This document shows, in pieces, positions 18,075 to 26,649 of a stretch of 54,510 nucleotides of DNA. Numbering within the stretch: the first letter of the stretch is position 1; every line of letters begins with the position of its first letter. A program made the translations under genes and the position numbers. The DNA is from Candidatus Staskawiczbacteria bacterium (GTDB taxonomy: Bacteria > Patescibacteriota > Minisyncoccia > Minisyncoccales > Staskawiczbacteraceae), in NCBI GenBank assembly GCA_016196125.1, contig JACPYG010000006.1, positions 1-54,510 of the forward strand, in the 5' to 3' direction. Below the pieces are notes generated by a model. It worked only from the letters and a program-made list of their open reading frames with translations. It was not told the DNA's origin and did no database searches.

Positions 18075-18080
18075 TATTTT

Positions 18081-18836
18081 TTAGAAAATTTCCCTTATAA
18101 TTCCGATTGGAGTTTGCTCATCAGACTGCCCCAAGGGATTATCTTTAATAATTTTGGCGACTAATTTTTTATCAATGCCGCGGCTGGCTCCCAAAATATT
18201 TACTCCGAAATCATTTGCGTCAACAACAGCAACAGGAGTTTTTAATTCTTCTGAAACTTTTTCTGCCACTTTATTTGCTCTTATCGGGCCTTTTGAAACA
18301 TATGTATTATAGGGAGGTATGGCATATTCAACCGCTCCGTCAATAGACCTGGCTTTACTTCCTGCGATAATATAAAAAACCCCCCTGATATTAAAAATTT
18401 TAAAAAAAGCCCCCAAAAAAGCAGCTAATAAAATTCTTGGCATACCTACTTCTTCAATGGCCAACTGCATTGTTTCCGGCGACCCCAACCCTATGCCGAT
18501 TGGAGTTTTTGTCACAAAACTTGATAAAAAATTCGCCATTTTTGAGGCAATTATTTCTGATTTGGGATAAGACCTGCCTTGAGTCACCGAAACAGCTTTT
18601 TCGCTTATAAAAATAATGTCTTTTGGTTTGAGGTGCAAAGCCGCATATTCTTTGACAATTTGTGATATATTTTTATCCTCTGGCGTTATTAATTTTGTTC
18701 TAACAGGATATCTGGCAAATTTTTTACCATTAACTTCAATGATTAAATTTTTGCCTGGATTTGGAGCTAATTCCATATTTTTTAAATTATCTGTTATGAT
18801 AATCTTTTTTTGATGTTTTTGAAAGAGTCTTGACAA
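18081..18836 (-). CDS. CofE-like (coenzyme F420-0:L-glutamate ligase family) protein, paralogue 1; true start may be downstream of 18836
   Basis: VRTKLITPEDKNISQIVKEYAALHLKPKDIIFISEKAVSVTQGRSYP ... VAVVDANDFGVNILGAS ... NPLGQSDEQTPIGIIRE. Confidence 0.75.
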   Translation of the reverse strand: MSRLFQKHQKKIIITDNLKNMELAPNPGKNLIIEVNGKKFARYPVRTKLITPEDKNISQIVKEYAALHLKPKDIIFISEKAVSVTQGRSYPKSEIIASKMANFLSSFVTKTPIGIGLGSPETMQLAIEEVGMPRILLAAFLGAFFKIFNIRGVFYIIAGSKARSIDGAVEYAIPPYNTYVSKGPIRANKVAEKVSEELKTPVAVVDANDFGVNILGASRGIDKKLVAKIIKDNPLGQSDEQTPIGIIREIF

Positions 18837-18858
18837 CTACCTAATCATTTGGTAATGT
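18830..18858 (+). promoter_or_regulatory. Candidate rnpB promoter
   Basis: TTGACA - 17 nt - TAATGT, about 9 nt upstream of the RNase P P1 helix. Confidence 0.65.
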
Positions 18859-18866
18859 CAAGCTAT

Positions 18867-19286
18867 CTCAGCAAGATGAGTGATTGCTCCTTACGAAAGG
18901 AGAGGAAAGTCCGAACACCATCCCGCCATACATTTAATTTTATATGAAGGGCGGGATAAAATAATAGTGGCTAACAGCCACCCATAGCAATATGCGAGGT
19001 GCGAACAGTGACGTACAAAATCGAAAGATTTTGTATTCCCAGTTTTGGGAAAATTCTGCAGTAATGCAGAAGTGAAACGGCTAAATCCTTATTGGGTGCA
19101 AGAACAAAGTCCCGCCATTCATTTAAGGTTAACAGGAAAAACCTGAAAAATTTCATGTTTGAATATGAAATTTTTATCTCAAAAGATGGAGGGCGGGATT
19201 AAAAGTAGTTCGCTTGACCCCGATGGCAACATTGAGGGCAGATAGATAATCACATAAAACAGAATTCGGCTTATAGTCTTGCTGGG
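18867..19286 (+). ncRNA. rnpB: RNase P RNA (bacterial type A-like)
   Basis: GAGGAAAGTCCGAAC conserved core, TAGCAATATGCGAGGTGCGAACAGTGA, GTGAAACGGCTAAATCC, GTGCAAGAACAAAG, AGAATTCGGCTTATAG; 10-bp P1 CTCAGCAAGA/TCTTGCTGGG. Confidence 0.95.
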
Positions 19287-19291
19287 GTAAC

Positions 19292-19321
19292 AAAAAACTC
19301 GATGTTAAATCGAGTTTTTTG
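19292..19321 (+). terminator. rnpB terminator
   Basis: AAAAAACTCGAT-GTTAA-ATCGAGTTTTTT. Confidence 0.85.
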
Positions 19322-19333
19322 TTTGTATGATTT

Positions 19334-19777
19334 TTAGAACAATTTTTGGCTTCCTGCATTAGCGTCTAAAGTTTCGTTTACCATTCTATCGGCTTCTTTA
19401 TTATTTTCTCTGGAAATTGCCTTAAATTTTACTTTTTCAAAATCCATTTTTAAGTTCCAAATTTCTATAAAAAACTTTTGAATCTTTTCATCTAAAATTT
19501 TATATTTACCGTTCATCTGATTTACCAGTAATTCGGAATCAGACCTTACTTCAACTTCGCTAATTTCCGCTATGGACTTGCCAAATAATGATTTAAACTT
19601 TTTTAAAGCATAAATTACAGCCGAGTATTCTGCCTCGTTATTGGTTAAATTATCGCCTAAATATTCTCCGTATTTTTTTATAACCTGCTCTTTCTCATTG
19701 CAAAAAACAACCCCAAGCGCCGCTCTGCCAGGATTGCCCCTTGACCCGCCGTCTGTATAAATAATTATTTTTTTCAT
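19334..19777 (-). CDS. rnhA: Ribonuclease HI family protein
   Basis: IIIYTDGGSRGNPGRAALGVV, NNEAEYSAVIYAL, VRSDSELLVNQM, ENNKEADRMVNE. Confidence 0.92.
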   Translation of the reverse strand: MKKIIIYTDGGSRGNPGRAALGVVFCNEKEQVIKKYGEYLGDNLTNNEAEYSAVIYALKKFKSLFGKSIAEISEVEVRSDSELLVNQMNGKYKILDEKIQKFFIEIWNLKMDFEKVKFKAISRENNKEADRMVNETLDANAGSQKLF

Positions 19778-19826
19778 AAAAACTTTTTATTACACTGCTC
19801 TTAACTTTTTTGTTGGCCAATTGATT

Positions 19827-20342
19827 TTAATAGTCAAACTTTTTTAGTAAAAATAAATAATTTCTAGTAACATCAAAGCCCATATAATTTAACTTATCGC
19901 GAATTTCTTTAAGAATCCTCTCGAAACTTATGGCCTCAATATTTTTTTGCTTTAATGCATTGTAATATTGAGATTCTTCGTTAAGTTTTGGCGAAAAAAG
20001 TTTGGGTGAATAAACAAACTGCTTATGAAAAGATTTATGACCAAAACGTTTAATGAGGTATTTTTCTTTTTCGTCGGCGAACTTAGTAAGAGCATTGTTA
20101 ATACTCTCCTTAAGTCTCGTGCTTTTACTTGATAATCTAGGATTTGGAGAAACAGAAACCTCAATCCAATAATATTTTTGCCCATTAGTTGAAATAATAT
20201 CAATCTCTTTGCCCCTCCCTCCCCCTACTTTTCTACCTTTAATCTCGCGTGTTAATTTAGGCACAACAATATTGCTCATCGTAAAATGATTACAAACTTC
20301 TTGAAGCCAGATATTTACAATATCTTCAGCTGGATTAACCAT
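19827..20342 (-). CDS. Hypothetical protein with possible PD-(D/E)XK nuclease-like core
   Basis: GGGRGKEIDIISTNGQKYYWIEVSVSPNPR resembles a D...E-x-[KS] beta-hairpin; family assignment uncertain. Confidence 0.5.
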   Translation of the reverse strand: MVNPAEDIVNIWLQEVCNHFTMSNIVVPKLTREIKGRKVGGGRGKEIDIISTNGQKYYWIEVSVSPNPRLSSKSTRLKESINNALTKFADEKEKYLIKRFGHKSFHKQFVYSPKLFSPKLNEESQYYNALKQKNIEAISFERILKEIRDKLNYMGFDVTRNYLFLLKKFDY

Positions 20343-20456
20343 AAAAATAAATTGCTTTCATTAATTTTTTTATTGACAAATCACACTTTCGTCCTAACAA
20401 GTTTTATAATAAACTCTAAAAGTATAAATTTTTTACTTTGAATAAAACATGAAAAC

Positions 20457-20485
20457 TTGACAGAGGTATATGGTTTTGATAGTAT
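20457..20485 (+). promoter_or_regulatory. Consensus-like sigma-70 promoter on the plus strand with no downstream gene
   Basis: TTGACA - 17 nt - TAGTAT, followed within about 20 nt by a hairpin terminator. Confidence 0.5.
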
Positions 20486-20501
20486 TAATCTACCATTAGA
20501 A

Positions 20502-20526
20502 AGGACCGCGCTTCGCGGTCTTTTCC
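20502..20526. terminator. Hairpin terminator between the NYN gene (minus strand) and the plus-strand promoter
   Basis: AGGACCGCG-CTT-CGCGGTCTTTTCC. Confidence 0.7.
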
Positions 20527-20529
20527 TTT

Positions 20530-21132
20530 TTATTTTTTCTCTATTTTAATTTTTAGATTATTAATCTCAATAAAATTTACTTCTTTTGGATATTCACTTA
20601 AAACTTTACGTAATTTGGTAGATAATCGTGAAGTAAAATATCTATGACCAGAATTTATCTTTTTAGCGCTTGATACTAAAACAACTTTAATGCCTTTTGA
20701 TATTGCATTTTTAATTAAAAAATCGAAATCACCATCTCCGGTGAATAAGTAAAATTCTGAATTTAATCTTGATAATTCCATAGCATCAACCGTTAAATCA
20801 ACATCGCAATTTGATTTTTTATTATATCCCATATCAATCCTTTCAATAAATTTATTACCACAAGATGGACAATTTATACTAATTTCTTTATCTTTATTTT
20901 TGTAAGCAAAAACTGTTTTTGCTCTGACAATACATCCTTTTTCTGTTAAATTATTAATCATTGCCACGGTGTCTAAGTCGCCATCATCTACTCCAATATA
21001 AAAGAAAACCTGTTCGCATTTCCACTGATTAACTAAAAATTCATATAGTTTTATCCAATCAATGCCAAAACCGTGAAGTTTTTTGGTCGTACCATCAGTA
21101 TTATGAAAATCAATGAAAGCAAATTTCTTCAT
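20530..21132 (-). CDS. NYN-domain (LabA/DUF88-like PIN-fold) putative RNase with a CPSCG insertion
   Basis: FAFIDFHNTDG, KKSNCDVDLTVDAMEL, LFTGDGDFDFLIKNAISKGIKVVLVS. Confidence 0.85.
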   Translation of the reverse strand: MKKFAFIDFHNTDGTTKKLHGFGIDWIKLYEFLVNQWKCEQVFFYIGVDDGDLDTVAMINNLTEKGCIVRAKTVFAYKNKDKEISINCPSCGNKFIERIDMGYNKKSNCDVDLTVDAMELSRLNSEFYLFTGDGDFDFLIKNAISKGIKVVLVSSAKKINSGHRYFTSRLSTKLRKVLSEYPKEVNFIEINNLKIKIEKK

Positions 21133-21141
21133 AAATTACTT

Positions 21142-22293
21142 TTACTTTTTAAAATACTCTTCCAAATATTTTTCAAATTTTTCCAAATTTTCATTTTTTA
21201 ACCTGAATCCCGACGCTTTGGCATGGCCGCCATAAGTTATCAAAAAATCTTCGCAAGTTTTCATCGCATCAACAGAATTATAGCCTTCTTTAAGGCTTCT
21301 TACGGAACCGCAAGATTCCGTGTCTCCTTTTTTAAAAATAAAAGTTGGCTTTTCGTATCTCTGGGCAATTATTGAAGCAACGGAACCCGCCAATGTTAAT
21401 TTCCAAGCCTGATCTCCCTGGAAAATAATCGGCGATTGTGATTTTTGGGTAATTCTTCTTTCCACTTCCTGCGTAATTTCTTTGATTTTTTGTTGTTTAT
21501 AATTGGTTTTATCAATTAAATCCTGTACTATTTCTCTGCACTTATCGATTGATGGAGAGGTTAGAAGCAAGTAAGAGTCGTTCTTGTAATTTATGCTTTC
21601 TGCCGCGTTTAAAGCCGAAATAATCTTTTGCAGAGCTCCCTGAAAAACATAGCCTTCTCCTAAAATATCTAAAAAGGCCCTTAATGCCGGGCGGAATGTG
21701 TTTTTTAAAGACCTTAATCCTTCTTCGATAATTTTTTGATTTTCATCTGTTTGAGGAACCATATCAGAAATCGTACCAAGCGCAGCCAATTCCAAAAGGC
21801 TGTTTCTTAAGTTTTCTGAAATTTTGTCACCCAATATTTCTTCACAAAGGCGGAATGTAACTCCAACATTTGCCAAACCCTTAAAAGAATAATTATCATC
21901 TTTTTGTTTTGGATCAATTATAAGAGGGGTGTCTGGAATCCCGTTTAGAGTTTCGTGGTGGTCAATAATTATTACTTCAAATCCCAATTTTTTGGCAATT
22001 TCCACTTCTTTAACATTTCCAATGCCAAGGTCTAATGTAATAAAAAGAGCCGGGGCCTTGTCTTTTAAAATATCCAAAGCTTTTGCGTTAACGCCGTAGC
22101 CATCAACTTCCCTGTCTGGAAAAAATACGGCAGAAATCTCCCCTCCTAAATTTTTGATAGTTTCTTCTAAGATAACAACAGACGATATGCCGTCTAAATC
22201 AGAATCTCCATACAAAATAATACGTTCTTTATTTAAGACCGCTTTTTTAATCCTTTCTGCAACCTTTTCCAAATTTTTAATCTTGTTTTCCAT
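21142..22293 (-). CDS. DHH/DHHA1 phosphoesterase, RecJ-like single-strand exonuclease (short form)
   Basis: ILYGDSDLDGISSVVIL, VIIIDHHETLNGIPDTPLIIDPKQ, SCGSVRSLKEGYNSVDAMKTC, YGGHAKASGF. Confidence 0.9.
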   Translation of the reverse strand: MENKIKNLEKVAERIKKAVLNKERIILYGDSDLDGISSVVILEETIKNLGGEISAVFFPDREVDGYGVNAKALDILKDKAPALFITLDLGIGNVKEVEIAKKLGFEVIIIDHHETLNGIPDTPLIIDPKQKDDNYSFKGLANVGVTFRLCEEILGDKISENLRNSLLELAALGTISDMVPQTDENQKIIEEGLRSLKNTFRPALRAFLDILGEGYVFQGALQKIISALNAAESINYKNDSYLLLTSPSIDKCREIVQDLIDKTNYKQQKIKEITQEVERRITQKSQSPIIFQGDQAWKLTLAGSVASIIAQRYEKPTFIFKKGDTESCGSVRSLKEGYNSVDAMKTCEDFLITYGGHAKASGFRLKNENLEKFEKYLEEYFKK

Positions 22294-22295
22294 AA

Positions 22296-23351
22296 TTATT
22301 CCAAAGCTTTTAATCCAGGTAAAATGCTTCCTGCGAGGTAATTTAACATTGCGCCGCCTCCGGTGGAAACATGGCTGAATTTTGAAATTATACCCTCTTT
22401 CCTTAAAAATTCAATTGTCTCTCCCCCTCCAACCACAGAATATGCTTTGCTCTCAATAATGGCTTTGGCTATTTCCAAGGTGCCTTTTTTATAATTTTTA
22501 TCTTCAAACTTTCCAAAAGGCCCGTTCCATAAAACTGTTTTTGCTTTTGCAATTTCTTTTTTAAATAATTCAATAGTTTTTTCATCAATATCCAAAGCAG
22601 TCAAATTACCATAAGGGCTTATTATTTTATCTTCATTTTTGAATTTTATTTTTTTATCTATTATCGCTTTTTTAACCAGACCGCTTATAATAACTTTTGC
22701 TTTTTCAGAAAAACTTTCAATTAGTTTTAATTTAGCTTCCTCCACTTTAACTCCGCCTATAATTACCACCAATGGCTCTTTGGGATTTTGCATCACACTG
22801 TCTAAAACCTCTATTTCTTTTTGTAATGTCAAACCAGCTGCCGATGGCAGATATTTGCAAATGCCTGTTATTGAAATGTGATTTCTATGAGAATCTGCAA
22901 ATGCGTCATTTACATAAATATCTCCCAGCAAAGAAAGCTTTTTTGCGAATTTTAAATCGTATTCTGTTTCCTCTTTATGGAATCTCAAATTTTCAAGAAG
23001 CATTACTTTGCCAGGTTCCAAAGAATTGCTCTGATTTTCAACTTCTTTGCCAATACAGTCATCTGTTTTAACCACCGAAATTCCTAAGTATTCAGATAAC
23101 TTATTTTTTACTTTATCTAACCTTAAAGATTCAACAACTTTGCCGTCTGGGCGCCCCATGTGGCCCATTAAAACAACTTTTGCCTTATTTTCTATTAAAT
23201 ATTTTATTGTAGGCAGTCCTTGATTTATTCTAAAATCGTCCACTATATTGCCGTTATTATCCACTGGAACATCAAAATCACACCTGACCAAAACTCTTTT
23301 TTCTTCAACATTAAAATCTCTTATGGATTTAAACATAAAAATAAAACTCAA
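22296..23351 (-). CDS. pgk: Phosphoglycerate kinase (compact, 351 aa)
   Basis: KRVLVRCDFDVPVDNNGNIVDDFRI, VVLMGHMGRPDG, LLENLRFHKEE, VNDAFADSHRNHISI, VLWNGPFGKFE, SVVGGGET, HVSTGGGAMLNYLAG. Confidence 0.95.
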   Translation of the reverse strand: MSFIFMFKSIRDFNVEEKRVLVRCDFDVPVDNNGNIVDDFRINQGLPTIKYLIENKAKVVLMGHMGRPDGKVVESLRLDKVKNKLSEYLGISVVKTDDCIGKEVENQSNSLEPGKVMLLENLRFHKEETEYDLKFAKKLSLLGDIYVNDAFADSHRNHISITGICKYLPSAAGLTLQKEIEVLDSVMQNPKEPLVVIIGGVKVEEAKLKLIESFSEKAKVIISGLVKKAIIDKKIKFKNEDKIISPYGNLTALDIDEKTIELFKKEIAKAKTVLWNGPFGKFEDKNYKKGTLEIAKAIIESKAYSVVGGGETIEFLRKEGIISKFSHVSTGGGAMLNYLAGSILPGLKALE

Positions 23352-25243
23352 AATTTTATTGTCTGTCCCGGCTTAATTATTCCTGTTTTTTGTTGGTTTA
23401 ATTCATCTCCTGGCTTGTCCTGAGCCAAGTCGAAGGGTTCTTTGTTTTCTATTTTTTTTGGCGCTTCTATTGGCTCGGGCAGGTTTTTCTCTTCGAGCCC
23501 CGTTAGAGGCTTATTATTATTTTTACTAATTTCTTTTTCAGAATCATTAGTCCCTAACGGGGCAAGCGACTCTTCTAAAGCTTTTTTAAGTTCCGACAAA
23601 TTTATTTCTTTTCGTTTTACCTGCCTGTCGGCAGGCAGGGGTTTTTCTTCTGTCTTTGTTTGTGGCAACTTTTTAGGATTATGAAAAGGAATTGTTTCTA
23701 CTTTTTTATTAAATTGCTCTTTATTATTTTGCTCTTGCTTCTGAGGAACTTGTTCCTTATCGCTTGACTTTATTTTTTTTAAGCAGGATTTGCAATAGAT
23801 TGGCCTTCCCGGTTCCGGCTGGAAAATAACCTTAGTTGGTTTTTGGCACATAGAACAAATGGCATCGTAAAGTGTTGTCTGGGTTGCGGCCGATGATTCT
23901 GTCTCTTTTTTAGTATCCTGTTGAGGCGGAACAAGAGGCTTTACTGCCTGCACGTGCAAAGTATCGTCTAAAAAACTTGCCCAACGTGAAATTTTTTCCT
24001 GCACTATTTCGCTTTTAACTCCGTATTTTTCTTGAGACGCCCTAATAATTTTATCTTTATTTGACGCATCAATTAAAACTGGCGGCGGAAGAGTTTCTGC
24101 CGAAAAAGGGTGGCCGGCTATTCCATCAATCATTAATTTTAAATATATGTTATATTTTGGCAAATTGCATAAATCGGTAGCCGTAAATTCGGGAGTAAAT
24201 TCTTTTTCCAGAAATTCTGCATCTTCGGCTCCGACGCGAAAAACAACCAATGTGCCGACATTTCCAAAAACAGCGTCTCGGACGGTTTCTTCCATTTGGG
24301 TGATATATTGATGCCCCAAAATAAGGTTTAGCCTGTACTTTCTGGCTTCGGATAATATATTGGTAAAAGATTCTGTGGCAAAATTTTGGAATTCATCAAC
24401 ATAAAGATAAAAATCTTTTCTGTCTTCTTCTGGAATATCAACTCGAGACATTGCGGCCAATTGCAGTTTGGTAATCAGCAAGGCTCCTAAAAGTTTTGAG
24501 TTGTCTTCTCCTATTTTTCCTTTTGACAGATTCATAATCAATATTTTTTGATCATCCATTATCTCTCTCATATTAATTGTTGATTTTGTCTGGCCAATAA
24601 TATTTCTGACCAAAGGGTTTGAAATAAACTGCCCGACTTTGTTTTGAATAGCGGCAGTGGCCTCTATTTCGTATCTTTGAGTGTATCTGGCATATTCGGT
24701 AACCCAAAATGATTTAACTATGGGGTCTGTGATTTTATCAACCACTCTTTTCCTGTATTCTATATCGGCAAACATTCTGTTGACTCCCAAAAGAGTTGCA
24801 TCGGGGTATTCCAAAAGAGCCAGAATGGAATTATTTAAAATATACTCCATTCGCGCCGACCAAACATCGGGCCATACTTTTTTGAATACTCCCATTAATC
24901 CGGATGCCACCAAGTGCCTATACCTAAAATCAACCTTTTCCACAACATTAAAGGCAATTGGGTAATCTATATCCGAAGGATTGATATAAATCACATCATT
25001 GATTCTATCAGCTGGCACAAAATCAAGAATCTTTTCGGCTCCTTCGCCATGAGGGTCAATATAGGCTACTCCGCGGCCTGCCTGTATATCCTGGATTGCC
25101 ATCTGCTCCATCAAATTTGATTTGCCCATGCCGGTTTTACCAATGACATAAAAGTGCCGGCGCCTGTCGTCAATTTTTATGCCAAATTTTTTTCTTGCAT
25201 TGCGAAAACTGGTTAATCCAAAAAATACTATATTATTATCCAT
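23348..25243 (-). CDS. VirD4/TraG-like (DUF87/TraM-recognition) ATPase with C-terminal zinc ribbon and low-complexity tail
   Basis: Walker A VIGKTGMGKSNLMEQM, DPHGEGAEKILDFVP, LYVDEFQNFATESFTNILSEARKYRLNLILGHQYITQM; CSMCQKPTKVIFQPEPGRPIYCKSC. Confidence 0.9.
   Translation of the reverse strand: MDNNIVFFGLTSFRNARKKFGIKIDDRRRHFYVIGKTGMGKSNLMEQMAIQDIQAGRGVAYIDPHGEGAEKILDFVPADRINDVIYINPSDIDYPIAFNVVEKVDFRYRHLVASGLMGVFKKVWPDVWSARMEYILNNSILALLEYPDATLLGVNRMFADIEYRKRVVDKITDPIVKSFWVTEYARYTQRYEIEATAAIQNKVGQFISNPLVRNIIGQTKSTINMREIMDDQKILIMNLSKGKIGEDNSKLLGALLITKLQLAAMSRVDIPEEDRKDFYLYVDEFQNFATESFTNILSEARKYRLNLILGHQYITQMEETVRDAVFGNVGTLVVFRVGAEDAEFLEKEFTPEFTATDLCNLPKYNIYLKLMIDGIAGHPFSAETLPPPVLIDASNKDKIIRASQEKYGVKSEIVQEKISRWASFLDDTLHVQAVKPLVPPQQDTKKETESSAATQTTLYDAICSMCQKPTKVIFQPEPGRPIYCKSCLKKIKSSDKEQVPQKQEQNNKEQFNKKVETIPFHNPKKLPQTKTEEKPLPADRQVKRKEINLSELKKALEESLAPLGTNDSEKEISKNNNKPLTGLEEKNLPEPIEAPKKIENKEPFDLAQDKPGDELNQQKTGIIKPGQTIKF
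23412..23436. repeat. GGCTTGTCCTGAGCCAAGTCGAAGG element inside the coding sequence (encodes PFDLAQDKP)
   Basis: Recognisable dispersed-element-like core with GGCTTGTCCTGAGCC imperfect symmetry, in-frame in the disordered tail. Confidence 0.6.
23496..23563. repeat. Inverted-repeat element GCCCCGTTAGAGGC...CCCTAACGGGGC inside the VirD4-like gene
   Basis: Terminal arms match those of the element in secA (35558-35618). Confidence 0.7.
23620..23639. repeat. 20-bp near-perfect palindrome CCTGCCTGTCGGCAGGCAGG inside the VirD4-like gene (encodes LPADRQ)
   Basis: Same core as the pair at 44916-44956. Confidence 0.8.
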
Positions 25244-25254
25244 AATTTTTACTA

Positions 25255-26649
25255 TTATTCAATCGGCAAGTTAGGAGGCGGTCCTCCTTTTTTAGACTCA
25301 ACCCTTGCCATGGTTGGAGCAACCAATCCTGTGATTTTCACCGGAAAGTGGAATAATGTTGCCATTTCTTCTGTGTTTAAAATGGCTGAAATACTTTTTC
25401 TGTCAGGAAAAAGCGGAGGAAATCTTAAAACAGAATTTTTGAACATTTTCCTTGCCCTTAAAAATGCCCTTCTTTTTCTCCATATATAATGGATTTTAGG
25501 CCTTGTCTTGCCGCTAAAACCCATTCTGTTTAAATTTTGGGTTGAAAAATGAGCAAAATATGACCTGGTAAGTATTCTGTTGGCAGATTTCCAATTTTCT
25601 CTTTTAGCCACATAAACGCCTCTGATATGCGTCCTATAAACCGGTTTTTTAATTTTATTTTCAATTTCAGTGACAATTTCTCTTTCTCCGGGAGTTAGCA
25701 CCATTTCTCTTTCGCCTTCTTCTGATTTTTTAGGGTCAGCCCACTTATAACTTGCCTTTTCGCCAGACCCCTCTTTTTCTGGCCCCAGGGCCACTTGTTT
25801 TGCCACATACATTAAATCTTCCAAAAGAGTTGTCTCTTTTTTTTCCGGCCTTTTAGCTATTTTTGTAATTATTTTTTCTGCCTCTTTTTTCCATTCTGGT
25901 TCATCGCGGTCTGATACTGGAACCGTAATAAACTGAACCCAATAGTGCTCCCCCGGCCCTAACTTTGATAATAATTCCAACAAAGAGGCCATCGGATCTA
26001 TTCTTTTTTCTTCCGCCGAAATCCTTTCGCCTTGCGGCTCAAAGAATTTCTCGTATGTTTTTATCGGGTAAGCAGCTGGCTGCGACAATATCCAATCTTC
26101 GCCATAAAAATCCCATTCTTCATTAGGAACATTTTGGGGAACTAACTTTGTATAATCTGAAACTTCTTTTATTTCTATTTCTGGATAATGGCCATAAAGG
26201 GCAGTCTCAACATGAGTTTTATGACTTGCATTAACTCTGATATAAAAATGTATTTGGCCTTCAATACTGGCTATTTCCCATGACATCCAAAAAGGAGAAT
26301 TATCCAATTCGCCTTCGCACCATCTTTCTCTCCAGTTAGCCGTATCATAAATAGGCCATACAACTGTGAATACATCTTCCATCGCCTTTAAAGGAGTTAA
26401 AACTTCCTTTGGAGGTATTATTTCTAACATTTTCCACTTTATTTTTGAATAAGAAAAATCCCAGTCCAGCCACCACAAATAAAGCTCTTTTAACTGCATA
26501 GATAAAAGCAATGGGAAAAATAGCCACCACCAAACCCTTAAAAATGGCACCCATAAAACAAACAACATAAAAAACACCCACCAAAAAGGGTCCCATAGTA
26601 TTTTTTTAACCCATTCTAACCAAAATAATTGAGGGGGCAGATTAGCCAT
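25255..26649 (-). CDS. Conserved membrane protein with Trp-rich N-terminal TM region, partner of the VirD4-like ATPase
   Basis: PPQLFWLEWVKKILWDPFWWVFFMLFVLWVPFLRVWWWLFFPLLL followed by a soluble domain; adjacent to the ATPase. Confidence 0.8.
   Translation of the reverse strand: MANLPPQLFWLEWVKKILWDPFWWVFFMLFVLWVPFLRVWWWLFFPLLLSMQLKELYLWWLDWDFSYSKIKWKMLEIIPPKEVLTPLKAMEDVFTVVWPIYDTANWRERWCEGELDNSPFWMSWEIASIEGQIHFYIRVNASHKTHVETALYGHYPEIEIKEVSDYTKLVPQNVPNEEWDFYGEDWILSQPAAYPIKTYEKFFEPQGERISAEEKRIDPMASLLELLSKLGPGEHYWVQFITVPVSDRDEPEWKKEAEKIITKIAKRPEKKETTLLEDLMYVAKQVALGPEKEGSGEKASYKWADPKKSEEGEREMVLTPGEREIVTEIENKIKKPVYRTHIRGVYVAKRENWKSANRILTRSYFAHFSTQNLNRMGFSGKTRPKIHYIWRKRRAFLRARKMFKNSVLRFPPLFPDRKSISAILNTEEMATLFHFPVKITGLVAPTMARVESKKGGPPPNLPIE

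Noticed and set aside
18971-19359. Minus-strand ORFs 18971..19156 and 19174..19359
   Set aside because: Antisense to the RNase P RNA; no coding signal.
20220-20530. Second promoter for the 171-aa gene or a riboswitch in the 20343-20529 gap
   Set aside because: TTGACA at about 20374 has no -10 box at proper spacing, and no recognised riboswitch motif was found.
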